Part shown: in pieces, positions 10,675 through 22,600 of the stretch
How positions within the stretch are numbered: the first letter of the stretch is position 1
How the letters are laid out: each line of letters begins with the position of its first letter
Origin: Nymphaea colorata
Lineage: Eukaryota > Streptophyta > Magnoliopsida > Nymphaeales > Nymphaeaceae
DNA length: 33,396 bases
Reading direction: 5' to 3'
NCBI RefSeq assembly: GCF_008831285.2
Contig: NW_022204642.1
Span: 1-33,396, forward strand
The notes under the pieces: generated by a model
The model's database searches: none
What the model was told of the DNA's origin: nothing
The model's input: only the letters and a program-made list of their open reading frames with translations
Made by a program: the position numbers and the translations under genes

Positions 10675-11050
10675 TCAGCGTTGCTGTGAGGTGAAATTCT
10701 TCCAACTGAATAGACCTTTTTGTACGTTTCGTCGCTCTGCTTCTGCTCGACCTCGTCGATCTTGAGCCAGGCGTCGTGGAAGCTGAGATTGTTCTGCAGG
10801 TCCGAAAAGTCATAGATGATCTTTTCTTTTTCGCGTTCATAGGGGCAGGTGATGTTCTGCAGACGTGCGTTGAAGGCCTGCTGGTCGGCAAGTCTGTTGA
10901 GTTCGTACTGTTCCTGGCGTGCCACCAAGGTTTCAAGATGGCCCTGCTCCCTGCCCTCGACGATCGACGTCGGCGAGAAGCGGAAGTGCCTGCATGGGGC
11001 AACAGTTACTTGGCGATGTTATTGGCGAGGGTAAAGGCGATTCTAATCAT
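10675..11050 (-). CDS. Small hypothetical protein
   Basis: About 125 residues, from ATG at 11050 (MIRIAFTLANNIAKQLLPHA) to TGA at 10675. The N-terminus is amphipathic and lacks acidic residues, so a mitochondrial presequence is possible. The middle is a charged helical segment (RQEQYELNRLADQQAF, EREKEKIIYDFSDLQ, AWLKIDEVEQKQSDETY). One base is needed near 10998 to join the two parts. One A is missing in the AAAAAGG run near 10713; restoring it gives a short end, KGLFSWKNFTSQQR then TGA, instead of an unlikely Ser/Ile/Pro-rich extension into the spacer. I recognise no family. Convergent with the sorting nexin and divergent from the R-SNARE gene. Confidence 0.68.
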
Positions 11051-11217
11051 CAAATAATAAATATAGCACCATCACACCAACAACATCAAATATCCAACAT
11101 CATCAATCCCACACTAGCACCACCCATCGAAATCCTATCCTCCTTACTATTGTCCCATTCCTAAGCTCTGGAGTATTCTTAGTTAGGTGGCTATGCACGA
11201 GGCTAGTTTATAATGAT

Positions 11218-11870
11218 ATGTCGCTGATATACACAGTGGTGGCCCGTCAGGAGGTGATTCTTTCCTAGTTCACTCCCTTCAGTGGCAATTTCGTGCTCAC
11301 CGCCCAGCAGATCCTCAAGCGCTGCTCTCCCAACCGCAAATACAGCAAGTTCTCCGCCAGCAACTACATCTTCTACGTCCTCTACGATGAACTTGTGTTC
11401 ATGGTCATGGCCGACACCAAGTACTCCGAAAGAATCGCGTTCTCATACCTGGATAATATACGCAAGATCTTCGTCACCACCTACCCAGCAGAAAAAACAA
11501 AAAAAATGGGCATGTACGGAGCCATGGACTTCGGCACCGTCTCAGAAACAATATGTAACTGTATAACTCGCCCGAAGAGGTAGACAACGTGGCTAAGCTG
11601 TGGAAGGAGACGGAGGAAGTGAACCAGATCCTCAACTAGGACCTGCAGAAGCTGCTGGACCGGGAGGAGAAGATCTAGATCCTCGTGAAGAAGACAGAGA
11701 CGATGTCAGCGTTATCTCTGGACATGGTGGGATCGACCAGGACCATAAAGCATGCGATGATCTGGTAGAACTGGAAGATGCGGATCCTGCTCTTCTTCGC
11801 AGTGCTACTGGTGATTTACTTCATCATGGTGATGGTGTGCGGCGGAGTGACTCTTTCCGGTTGTTTCTGA
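11218..11870 (+). CDS. VAMP7-like longin R-SNARE
   Basis: Vesicle-side SNARE for late-endosomal, lysosomal or plasma-membrane fusion. About 217 residues in the full VAMP7/VAMP72 layout. It has an N-terminal longin domain (MSLIYTVVARQEVILS, GNFVLTAQQILKRC, NYIFYVLYDELVFMVMAD). The R-SNARE coil carries the central arginine in LLDREEKI. A C-terminal TM anchor follows (ILLFFAVLLVIYFIMVMV) and ends in CGG, as many VAMP7 relatives do. In-frame TAG at 11266, 11637 and 11676 sit where plant VAMP72 proteins have Glu (ILAEY, MMENIEKVLDR, EKIELLV). One base is missing near 11548 (TCAGA/AACAATATG). WDR74 follows on the same strand 66 bp downstream. Confidence 0.93.
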
Positions 11871-11936
11871 GCGTGCTCCTCCCGGGAACGCTATATCGTG
11901 ATTGTGGATTATATAATTGAAAGTATAGGCTTCAAC

Positions 11937-13132
11937 ATGGCCAGTGTCTTCGTGGGGACGGGTTTTAGCCAGGTGGTGCAGTTCCAAACCGGTGACAAGA
12001 CCAAAAGTAGAAACGTTTTCGGGGTGCTCACCAGGGCGCCCGTGCGCAGCATCAGCATCGACGATGCCAATGATCGACTCATCTACGCCACCTCCAAACG
12101 CATCGTGGCCGCCTACTCCGCAGGAGAGATACAGGAAGTGACCGCCATCAAAAATTAATGCAGCATCCTCAAATCGGAATACATCCACCCCCATGCCTTC
12201 GTCAGATATTGCCTCTCCAATGGCAGCGTACACTCCGTCGGAGTGCCCGATTTGAAGGATAGCGAAGAGGGAGGACAGCATTTGCACCCTTAGACACAGT
12301 TTCTGGGAGAAAAACACAATAAGTTTGGATGTGTGGCCGCCAATAAAAATCGAGAAAGGTACCTCTTCTGTGGCTATGGAGTAGTCCCAGTCATCGCTAA
12401 CTTGGCAACTGGCACTCTAGACTGGTATGGCAAGAACGTGAAGAATGACGAGTTAGATTTGTAAGTTCCCATCAAGGACGTGGATGCTTCTTTCATCGGC
12501 GACTAAAAATCAATAGTGGTCCTGCACGCGATAGAAAACTCCGCATCTACGACGTCAGAGGAACCCAGAGACGTCCAGTCGTCGACTTCCTGCTCCCTCT
12601 CACTGAAAAATCCCAAATGACCCGCATGAAGATAGCCGACGACGAGAACGGCTACTACTTCAGCAACGACATCGGAGAGATCTTCAAGTGCGACAACAGG
12701 AAGGACTGGAAAGTGGTCGGCAAGTACAAGGGCATCAACGCATCAGTCACCGACTTCTAGCTCACCAAGAAGACCCTCTTCGCTGCCAGTCTCGATTCAT
12801 ACGTGCACATGTACGACCTAGACACCACCAAACTCATCCGCAAGTTCTATATCAACAAGCCCGCCTACTGCCTCAGAGTCTTTGCCGATGAGGAGGACAG
12901 TCTGTCCAGTTGCTAGGGAGTGTAGCAAGAAATGGCATTGGACGATATCGACGATGTGGAGCCGGTCAAGCCCGAGAAGCTGAAGCAGATCAGGAAAAGG
13001 AACAAGGTGGGCCTGAAATACCTGCAGCCGAGGTAGTTCGACGAGCCAACAGAGATCAAGATGGAATAGGTGAGGCAGAAGGAGTGGTACGAGGACTTGA
13101 ACCCCATCGACCGCAAGGAATTCGAACAATGA
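11937..13132 (+). CDS. WDR74: WDR74/Nsa1-like WD40 ribosome-assembly protein
   Basis: Nucleolar WD40 factor that acts with the AAA-ATPase NVL/Rix7 in 60S maturation. About 398 residues. The best match to WDR74 is the run LATGTLDWYGKNVKNDELDL then VPIKDVDASFIGDQ, corresponding to the human AKNVRNDWLDLRVPIWDQD segment. It is followed by a RDRKLRIYDVRGTQRRPVVDF blade like VRVYDPASPQRRPV. The tail (near 12950-13130) is Lys/Glu-rich (EPVKPEKLKQIRKRNK), as is usual. One base is missing near 12523 (GTGG/TCCTGC). TAA and TAG codons are frequent. The start at 11937 is the ATG directly before the VFVGTGFSQVVQF strand; a TAA and TAG lie just upstream in another frame. Confidence 0.85.
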
Positions 13133-13242
13133 ATGATCACTATTTATTCTATATGGGTATGCCTCCATATCAACCTAGGCTTGCAATAATATACTGATAA
13201 TAGCATGGTGTGAGTTGTAGATGATAGGGTGTAATCATTGGT

Positions 13243-15520
13243 TCACTTCTTGTTCCTGTTGTCAACGAGTCCCACTGTGAGGTTCCAGACCAATTTGTTG
13301 TTGGCCAAATCGCTGTCCTTGTCGAGACAGTAGAATCCCTTGCGTTCGAACTGGTATCTGTCGGTCATCTTGATGTCCTTCAGCAGGTCCTTGTGCACCT
13401 TCACTCCCTTCAGCACCTCCAAGAGTTATTGTTCAAGTAGTTCAGGTAATCGTCAGCATCTCCCGGCCTTTCGATAGTGAACAGGAGACCGTAGTTGCGG
13501 ACCTCAACGTCAAAGGATAGTCGGCTGAGAGCCAGCTGAGGTAGGAGTTAGGCTTAGATTTCTAAAGATAGTATTAATTGTACATTCTTGTCGATTTCTG
13601 CGATGACCTGGGTGATGACTCCGTTTTCCTCCTTCACCTCCTTGATGAAGATGGTGGATGCGTACTTCAAGCCGACCACTTTTTGGGGAGCGATTCCGAA
13701 GAATCCCTTCTGGTCCTTCAGCTTGATGTCCGAACGTTCGACCCAGATCCTGCTGGTGAACTTGATGTTGCGACTGCCTCTTTGCTCCTCCTTGGGGAAG
13801 AGAGGAACAGTGAGGGTTTGCTCTTCAAGGCCCTCGATGATAAGCTCCACTGGCTCAAGCACGGACATGGTCCTGGGGGCTGCGCATCGAGATACTTCCT
13901 CACTTCGTTCTCGAGCACTCCGAAATTGATGTATTTTCGTTTCCGCGGCGGGTGACTCCGATGGCGTCGCAGAAGTTGTTGATGGCTTCAGCGGGGTATC
14001 CTCTCCTGCGCATTCCGTTGATGGTCAGGACGCGGGGATCGTCCCAGCCGCCCACTCTGTTGGTGAAGATGAGCTCGTGAAGCTTACGCTTGGAAAGGAC
14101 GGTATAGGTGATGTTGAGCCTGGAGTATTACCACACGTGTGGCCTGTAGATGTTGAGTCTTTCAAGCACCCAGTAGTAAAGTTCTCTTCTGATTTCGAAC
14201 TAAAGGGAGCAGAGGGAGTGGGTGATGCCCTCGAGGCTGTCGCAGATGGGGTGGGTGTAGTCGTAGAGGGGTAGATGCACCACTTGTCGCCCACGTGGGG
14301 GTGGGAGTGGAATTTAATGCGGTAAATCACCGGGTCACGCAAGGTTGTATTGACGTGCTTGTAGTCAATCTTCGCCCTCAGCGAGTACGCGCCCTCCTCG
14401 TGCAATCCCAGCCTCATCTCCTCAAAGATTCTCAGATTTTCCTCAACAGGTCTATCCCTATCTCTTGAGGGGAGTCCCTCTCCTCTCTTCTTCCTCATTT
14501 CCTCCGCAGACTCCGAGCAGACAAAGGCGTCGCCCTGTTTGATGAGTTGAACAGCATACTGGTGCAAGATTTCGAAGTTATCGGAAGCGTGGGTGATCTT
14601 CCAGGGCTCGTATCCCATGAAGTGGATGTTCTCCTTGATGTTCTCGATGTATTCGATGTTCTCCTTGGTGGGTTGGTATCGTCGAAGCGCAAGTAGCAGT
14701 GGCCCTTGCTGATCCTGGCCTGCATGAAGTTGAATCGCATGGCCTTGCAGTGCCGATGTGCAGATACCCGTTGGGCTCTGGGGGGAAACGGGTAAGCACA
14801 ACGTCTCCGAACTTGCCGATGCGGTCCTCCAGGAGCTGCTTTGAGTTGACTGCTGAACGCATCTCTCGGCCAATCAGCTCGGAAATGTCCTTTATGTGGA
14901 AAACCTCCTCCTCTGCCGCCTTCACTGGGTCTGGCTGACCTTCTCCACCTTTTTCTTCTCGGCCACCACTTTATCGGGGAGTCCCTTTGCCTTCCAGCTC
15001 TCCTCGAAGATGTCCTTGAGCACTTTGCCCTCCACGAAGGGGATTTGGTCTTTCACCTTGCCCAAGAACTCGAACTTATTGGATTTTTCGTTGGCAGTGG
15101 CGATCTGGGTGTCAACAATCGCTTTAATTTCTTCGGGAGTAAGCTTTACACCGACTCCGCAGCCTTGCGGACCTGTTCAAGGTCAGCTCCGCCCTTGAGC
15201 TCTTCGGATTTGAGATACTCGATGGTGAAGTCGAGCTGGTTTGGGTTAGAGATATCATTTGATCCCACCCAAGTGGCAAGTGGCTTTCTGAATCTTTCAA
15301 TAGTGATGGGCAATTTAGTAGCGATGGAGTAGAGCATATTTCCAATCTTCTTTTCTCCTTCCTGCAGGCCTGAAAAACTGACCACCTCAAAGAACGCATT
15401 CTGTGTGGCCTGTTCGGACTTGACTAGGTTTCCCACGAGTCCCTTTTCCAGGTTGAACTTATTGGCGAGCGCCTCAATCCTTGCCTTGTCGGCTTCGATC
15501 CTCTCCTTATCAGCTTCCAT
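13243..15520 (-). CDS. QARS: Glutaminyl-tRNA synthetase (cytosolic)
   Basis: Class I synthetase charging tRNA-Gln. About 755 residues including the eukaryotic N-terminal appendage ([22 protein letters not shown]... [20 protein letters not shown]). The catalytic domain has the HIGH-type motif in [18 protein letters not shown] (near 14740-14790) and the KMSKS equivalent VLSKRKL (near 14085). The C-terminal anticodon-binding barrels end in [15 protein letters not shown] then [14 protein letters not shown], as in the family. In-frame TAG at 14200 (CSL-x-FEIRR) and TAA at 14128 (VW-x-YSRLN) lie at positions that are Glu in most relatives. Several one-base breaks occur (near 15155, 14935, 14757, 14682 and more). 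A 22-nt intron is probable at 13562-13583. It converges with WDR74. Confidence 0.94.
13562..13583 (-). other. Probable 22-nt micro-intron
   Basis: On the coding strand it begins GTACAATTAA and ends ATCTTTAG. Removal joins AEIDKN to [12 protein letters not shown]; retention gives an AT-rich hydrophobic insert that GlnRS relatives lack. The nearby one-base breaks make the frame argument weaker than for the introns at 2829 and 3146. Confidence 0.65.
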
Positions 15521-15578
15521 ATTTAAGATATAATCGATTTAAAAATGTTGAATCATTTCTTTTATAACCCTGAGTGAC

Positions 15579-15583
15579 AAAAA
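15579..15583 (-). terminator. Pol III T5 terminator of tRNA-Ile
   Basis: Five Ts on the coding strand directly follow the discriminator base of the tRNA gene. Confidence 0.8.
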
Positions 15584-15657
15584 TGGTCACGGTGGGGATC
15601 GAACCCACGACCGTTGCGTTATTAGCACAACGCTCTAACCAACTGAGCTACGCGACC
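15584..15657 (-). tRNA. tRNA-Ile (anticodon AAU)
   Basis: A 74-nt cloverleaf with no intron. Acceptor stem GGTCGCG/CGTGACC (one G-T pair), D arm GCTC...GAGC, anticodon stem TTGTG/CGCAA with loop CTAATAA (anticodon AAT), T arm GTGGG-TTCGATC-CCCAC, discriminator A. Box A and box B are intact. A run of five Ts directly after the gene (15579-15583 on the opposite strand) is a good Pol III terminator. It lies between GlnRS and MetAP2. Confidence 0.97.
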
Positions 15658-15806
15658 TTTCTGATTACCACCGCATCACAATCACCAAATCATCCATCAA
15701 CATAGGCAAGGCTTATGCGTATATATACCAGATAGATTGGCAAGCAAGTAGCATGTGATAATCGGATTATAGTGGCGGTATATTTAGCAATGCGATCATA
15801 GAAGCG

Positions 15807-17183
<1,377 letters not shown>

Positions 17184-17261
17184 AGTTGATCAGAATATAA
17201 TACAATTAATGATGGCTAATATGGTGTATGATGGATGGATGGGATACAGAGGTGAGGACTA

Positions 17262-18231
17262 TCAAGGCCTGCTGGTTGGGTTTTTATTATGGCTGACGGT
17301 GATGGTACGGGTGTGTCTGAAATAGTTGTCTGGGATCTCCTGGGGGTGCAACTTGTGGACTCCGATGTTGATGTTGAGGTTGGTCTGGATGTCATTCCTG
17401 ACCTCACCCGCACGCTTGAACTCCTCAGCAGTCCTGCCCATGCTGTAGGAGAGGGCCTTATCGCGGGAAGGCACCCAACTGCGCTGCACTCCCGTTTTCT
17501 CCTTCTCGTCAGCATTCTCCTTCTTGTTCTCGCAGAAAAGAGTAGTGATCGGTTTGACCGTCTGTTCGGGGTAAACCTGCCTGAAATTGCCAGCAGGCTG
17601 TCTAGTTTGCATGAACTAGGAAACAGTCCTGGTCCTGAGTGGGTCATTCTGCCCAGAGATGCGTCCCTTGTATCCGAGGTGTAGTTGGTGAACTTTTCGG
17701 CTGGAGGATGCTGGGAAGCGTAGATTTGAAATCAGACCATACATGAGGGTATCTCTCTGCGCGCGGATCTCCTCGGAGTTGTTGGGATTGACGATGTGGT
17801 AAGTCGCGTGGAAAGGCTTCACCTCCGAGTGAGGGTGGATCGATGTCCCGTATACGCTGTTGGAGTTCTTGTCGAAGGGCTTCCGCATCTAGGAATTTGA
17901 AGATTGCTGTTAATTGTTGGGGAATTCGGCACGCATAACCGAAGGAGCTTTTTTCTAAGTGGTCCAAGAGGTACGAAGCCGTCGTCCAGGATGATCCTGT
18001 TGTGGGTGTCCCATTTGGGTCTTCGGTCGAGTCGAGGCAGTGCTCTCTGGAAAGAGGTTCCATCGAAGGTGGTGATGGCTTAGTCCTTGGGGCGTGGCTG
18101 TATGGATGTGTGGGTACTTCTTTGGTAAGGTTTTCTCTGAAAGGCTGTGGCGGGTATAGGCGTTCCTCCATCCAGTTCCCCATGAGTGAGCGTTTGTTGT
18201 AGCCCTCACAAACCTGCTGCACGTAGGCCAT
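17262..18231 (-). CDS. Hypothetical protein, possibly axonemal (inner-microtubule-protein-like)
   Basis: About 323 residues, from ATG at 18231 (MAYVQQVCEGYNKRSLMGNW) to TGA at 17262. No TM or signal peptide. Short Pro/Tyr/Gly/Arg-rich segments without regular helices (PTHPYSHAPKDEAITTFDG, ASQHPPAEKFTNYTS, GYKGRISGQNDPLRTRTVS) resemble doublet-microtubule inner proteins, which often carry GYxGxIPG-type motifs; the family is not identified. Frame breaks occur near 18090 (CCCCAAGG), 17957 (AAAAAA) and in 17660-17730, all explained by missing bases. Restoring the 17957 break yields in-frame TAA and TAG (NNEQQSSNSEMRKPF). It is 78 bp downstream of MetAP2 on the same strand. Confidence 0.7.
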
Positions 18232-18418
18232 GTCCGATAAAATTATTATTCAATAATAACATCTGTTTCACTATCCACGGAAGAGGGAAATAAGGAAGAA
18301 ATGAAGGACAATTGGACGAAGCTTATATATGGGAGTATAATGTGGGTAATGGAGATTATGGTGTATGTGGTGGATCGGAATCAACAATAAAGTTGAGCAG
18401 AAGGAAGGAAGGGTGGAA

Positions 18419-18944
18419 TCAATTTCTAGCTGATTTTTGGTATGTGCTGTAGTCTCCATCTGCAAATGCGAAGAACCTTAGGCCTTTTCGCTGAGCCTGG
18501 GGGATATTTCCAGCCGCGATATTTGGCTCCTCCCGGACTCTCCTTCATGTTCTGCTCGCTCTTCACCTTCTGCCGCACTCGGCTTCCCTCCTTGCTGTCC
18601 CTGGCCAGCTCATCCGACCGTCTAATCAGCGGAAGGCGCTACGAGGGGTGTCGCTGCAGAAGTTTGGACTATGCTTCTCCCTCTGCCTCCACCTCCTCCA
18701 CCTTCAGTCTGTAGCTGGCGCCCTAAGTTGCAGCTATTGGACGACCCTTGAAGAATTGCGTGATTTTCCATGCTGATCAGGCTGCGTTTAGGCTCCTTGG
18801 GGATTATTTTAAGCCCAAGTTCCTGTTCAAATTATTCTCTGAGTAGGATGGCGTTAATGCCCAAGCGGGGCACTTTGTTGACCCTTCCGCTAAACTTCTG
18901 GATAAAAGAGCTTGTTTGAGTGGACTTTCCTCAATTTTGAGCAT
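18419..18944 (-). CDS. Hypothetical protein, weakly supported
   Basis: A chain of fragments about 175 residues long. ATG at 18944 (MLKIEESP) leads after a one-base break to SSFIQKFSGRVNKVPRLGIN, AILLREEFEQELGLKIIPKEP, then a charged basic segment (SKEGSRVRQKVKSEQNMKE, KYRGWKYPPGSAKRPK), and after another break FAFADGDYSTYQKSARN ending in TGA at 18419. Three breaks are required, TAA/TAG are read through, and the opposite strand carries a 90-residue ORF over part of it. Base composition matches the coding block to the left rather than the AT-rich spacer to the right. No family recognised. Confidence 0.5.
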
Positions 18945-19688
18945 GAATGCGCGAATATAATTATGAGATAATGATTCGACTTTCAGATATAGGCCGAAAG
19001 ATGCAATTTGTGAAGAGATTAAAGATGTGAAAGGAGATATAGGGAGAGAAGGGTGTTATATATTGTATTTTGAGTGTTCCGGAATGGTATAAGCATATAT
19101 TTTACTCAGCTTTAAAAAATGATAAAAGAAAAAGAAGATCATGATATTTAACATATTTTAACAACAGATAATGAAATTTGATGATAAGTCACTTCCTTAT
19201 TGGCAAGATAAAAATTGTTAGTAAATTTGATTCCTCAATATTCCCATATGATATGGCAGAACATCAAAAGAATAAAATATGGTAAAAATTCGCCAAGTAG
19301 CATCCAGATCGAATAAGGAAATATTCGTAACCAGATAACATAAGCAGAAAATATGAAAATAACTTCTTATTCAATAAAGCTATTCTTACTGTTGATATGA
19401 TGATGACTATACTCTTTCCGTTCTGAATATATAGTCGATGATGATAATATTAATTCGGGTCATAGAATTATTCACCAAGAGTATCTTTACAGCATTTGCA
19501 AAGGGACAGGTGGCCTAAGTTTGAATAAATTATGCAGATTATTTTTGATCTTTAATTGCTAGTATGCTGAGGCTATATGCATCTAATTCGTATTCAACTA
19601 TTATCTTAACATCTTATGCTTGTATAATGATAATATGCATAAAATCCACATAAGTGTTTGTTCATAGGTTGATAATAATCAATGAAGA
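18945..19688. other. AT-rich intergenic region
   Basis: 744 bp, strongly AT-rich, with no ORF of note, RNA gene or repeat that I can see. It marks the boundary between the compact gene block and the cysteine-rich tandem pair, and holds the 3' flank of the first giant gene. Confidence 0.6.
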
Positions 19689-22600
19689 TCAAATGAGCCT
19701 GCTATCGTAGCAGCGTAGACGAACGGAATCCCATGAAAATCCAATCATGCAGGGACACTGATATCCCTAATTAAATTGTAGTTAGTGAAAGCGGTGTTGA
19801 TGGCAGACAAAGTAGTGTTCCACCCGGTCAATCTCCTCGCTGCTGTAGAATTCAGGGCGAATGCAGTTCCTTTGGCCTGTTGCATAGAGCAGTCCATGCA
19901 GGAGGTATTGTTAGTTGTGCATGGAGTGATGCATGAAAGGGTCATTACATCCCAAATAAACCCAGTAGAACACCTACAGGCGAGGAAAGAACCGCCAGTA
20001 GCCTAACTGTTGGGGATGTCAGTTCCACAGGCGAGGCAAGCCCAGAAGTAGTTGCTCCAGATAGTGTTATTAGGACACTGGCATTCGTAGGGAGTAAGAG
20101 GTATGCTTCCAGAAGGACAAAGATAACAGGTAAAGTTGGGAAGTAAAAAGCTGCCAACAACACAGCTACAGCTTCCACCTGTAAGTGAAGGAGTGTACAA
20201 CACCCCATTTCCCATGCATTAGCAGGTACTCGCACTATTAGGCGCACCTACATACTGTCCCTTGCAGACCACGCAGGTAGCATTTCTTCCATTAATCACC
20301 AAGATGGCTAAAGGATCCTTGCACCTGCACCACCCTCGCGAGGAGTTATAAATAAGGACAGGATATGCGCAACGACATGCTGTAGCATTCAGCTTTCCAC
20401 TCAAGTACGGGTAAGAGGAATTTTAGCAACTGGTACAGTAATAATAGGTTGAAGCTGGCTCATTGAGGGTGGGAGTGACTATCACTATGGCGGATTATGG
20501 CCCGCAGCCACACATACCGTTACTGAAGGTCAACCTTGCGTCAATACATACGCAGACACTGGAAGAAGGACTGGCCTTGCCAAAGGAATAAGTGGAAAGG
20601 TTGCAGCCAACACAAGTTATGTTGGGAGCAGTACCCACTGGGATTGTCGCTGAGGAATTGGGGCATCCGCAGTAGCCTTCAGAGTACCAGATGAGCCTGG
20701 TAGATAGGCAGGTGCAGTTGGTAAGACCAAGAACGGGGGTAGTGGCCCAGTTTGGAGCGAAGCAGTTCACACAGAAAAGCCTACCGTTGATTGAAGCAAT
20801 AGCCGAAGTGGCGTTGCATCCACAGGAAAGAGTGGCGGAGTTCCATACTAAATTGCCAAGACAGATGCAGCTTCTTCCGCCTGCCGCCACTCCAGCAGCA
20901 TAGATTAAGCTATCGCATATAACGCAAGTAACATTGTGGCCGTTGAAGAAAGCAGCTGAAAGAGATCTCGGACAGACACATCCCACATCATCCGACCAAA
21001 AAGTGCCAGGTGGGCAGGTGCAGGAAGTGGGTGTGAATCGAGGCAGACTAGCTGAGATGCTGCCATCACAGGCTTGACATTTATATTGGCCTTTCCCAAC
21101 CACGAAAACAACTGAATTGCTATCTGAGCAGACGCACTTGCCGTTAGCTTCGCTCCAGATAGAGCCAGTGAATGTACAGAGGCATGTGCCTGCAGCAGCA
21201 GGGTTAATTCCTGCTGCAAAGCTAATCGAACTGCAATCAATGCAGGCTCCTTACTAAGGACTGAGTTAAGACCACAATCACACTTTCCAGTGGCTTTGTT
21301 CCACTTGAGAGGGCCCTCCTCGCATAGGCAAGTGAAGGGATCCACTTTATTCCCGTCTGAGTTGACAGTCGCATCACAGGTTACACAGTTGTATAAGTTT
21401 CCCACCACCCAAAGAGCCGAAGTTTATCCGCAATCGCACAGACCGAAATTCGGATTCCAGGTGAGTCCAGGGGCACATGTGCATGAATTGCTTTCAGTTT
21501 TAGCTAAGGTGTAGGTTCCAAGCATCCCACAGGTCATACAGTTTCCGTTGGGTAGGATAAAAGATATGGCAGTATTGCATACGCAGTCCATAGCGGCCAA
21601 GTCCCAGTAGTATTGATTCTTACATAGGCATCCTGCTTTTCCATCGGAGAGGCCAAAGAATACTTATTTACTGGACAAGGGAAACAATGCCGTTAGGATA
21701 GACGACATATGGACAAACACAAGAAGGCACTCCAGAAGCGTGTCTATGCTCAGTAAAAATCCGTTGATACAGACGCAAGTTCCATTGGCTAGCTCTCCAC
21801 TAAAGTTGGGATCGTTTTCTGAAGTGCACGAAAAACAGCTCCCATCTGGAAGCAAGAAACTTGAGACTGACTCATCGCAAATGCAGGCCAAGGGATCTGG
21901 AGTCCAGATATAGTTGTTGGGACATGTGCATCCATAGTTATCGTTTGGAGTGGAGCCAGGGGGGCATTTAAAGCAAACTCCACTCAAAGTTAATGAATCT
22001 TTGCACTGGCAGTTTCCACCGATACTCGAAGTGACAAAAGTGAATCCGTTGATACAAGTGCATGTTCCATTCACCAAGTAGCCGGTCAGTCCAGGGTCAT
22101 CAAAGTTCATGCAGGAAAAACATTTTCCACTTGGTGTAATGTACGCGAAGACTGAAGCATCACAGACGCAAACATTCCTTTAGGGGCTCCAGATATAGCC
22201 GTTAAGGCAAAAGCAGGAGCCAAGGTTGTTGCACCAGGTATAAGGGTCGGTAATATTCGACATGCACTCCCCCAGCGCCTTAATTCCCGGATAAAGGCAT
22301 TAACAAGTGATTCCCTTTGGTGATCTGACAGCAGTAAATCCTCTCTTACAGTTACATGTGTTATTGGTCACTGTTCCATCATAGTTGAAATCGGTATTGG
22401 GAAGACAGAGTGTACATAATCCATTGACAACAATCCCTGCGACTCCAATACTGTTGAACCTGCAGAGACAGGCTCCACTGCTGGGATCCCATCTAAAGTT
22501 GTTTCTGCACAAGCAGACTCCTTCTCCATCTCCCATACCTGTAGAGTTAACATTATTAGGGCAAGGTACGCAAGAGTTATTATATTGATATAGCTTGTCA

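Noticed and set aside
18442-18714. 90-codon plus-strand open frame
   Set aside because: Opposite strand of a chain of protein-like minus-strand fragments; Ser/Leu/Cys-rich and without a recognisable domain.
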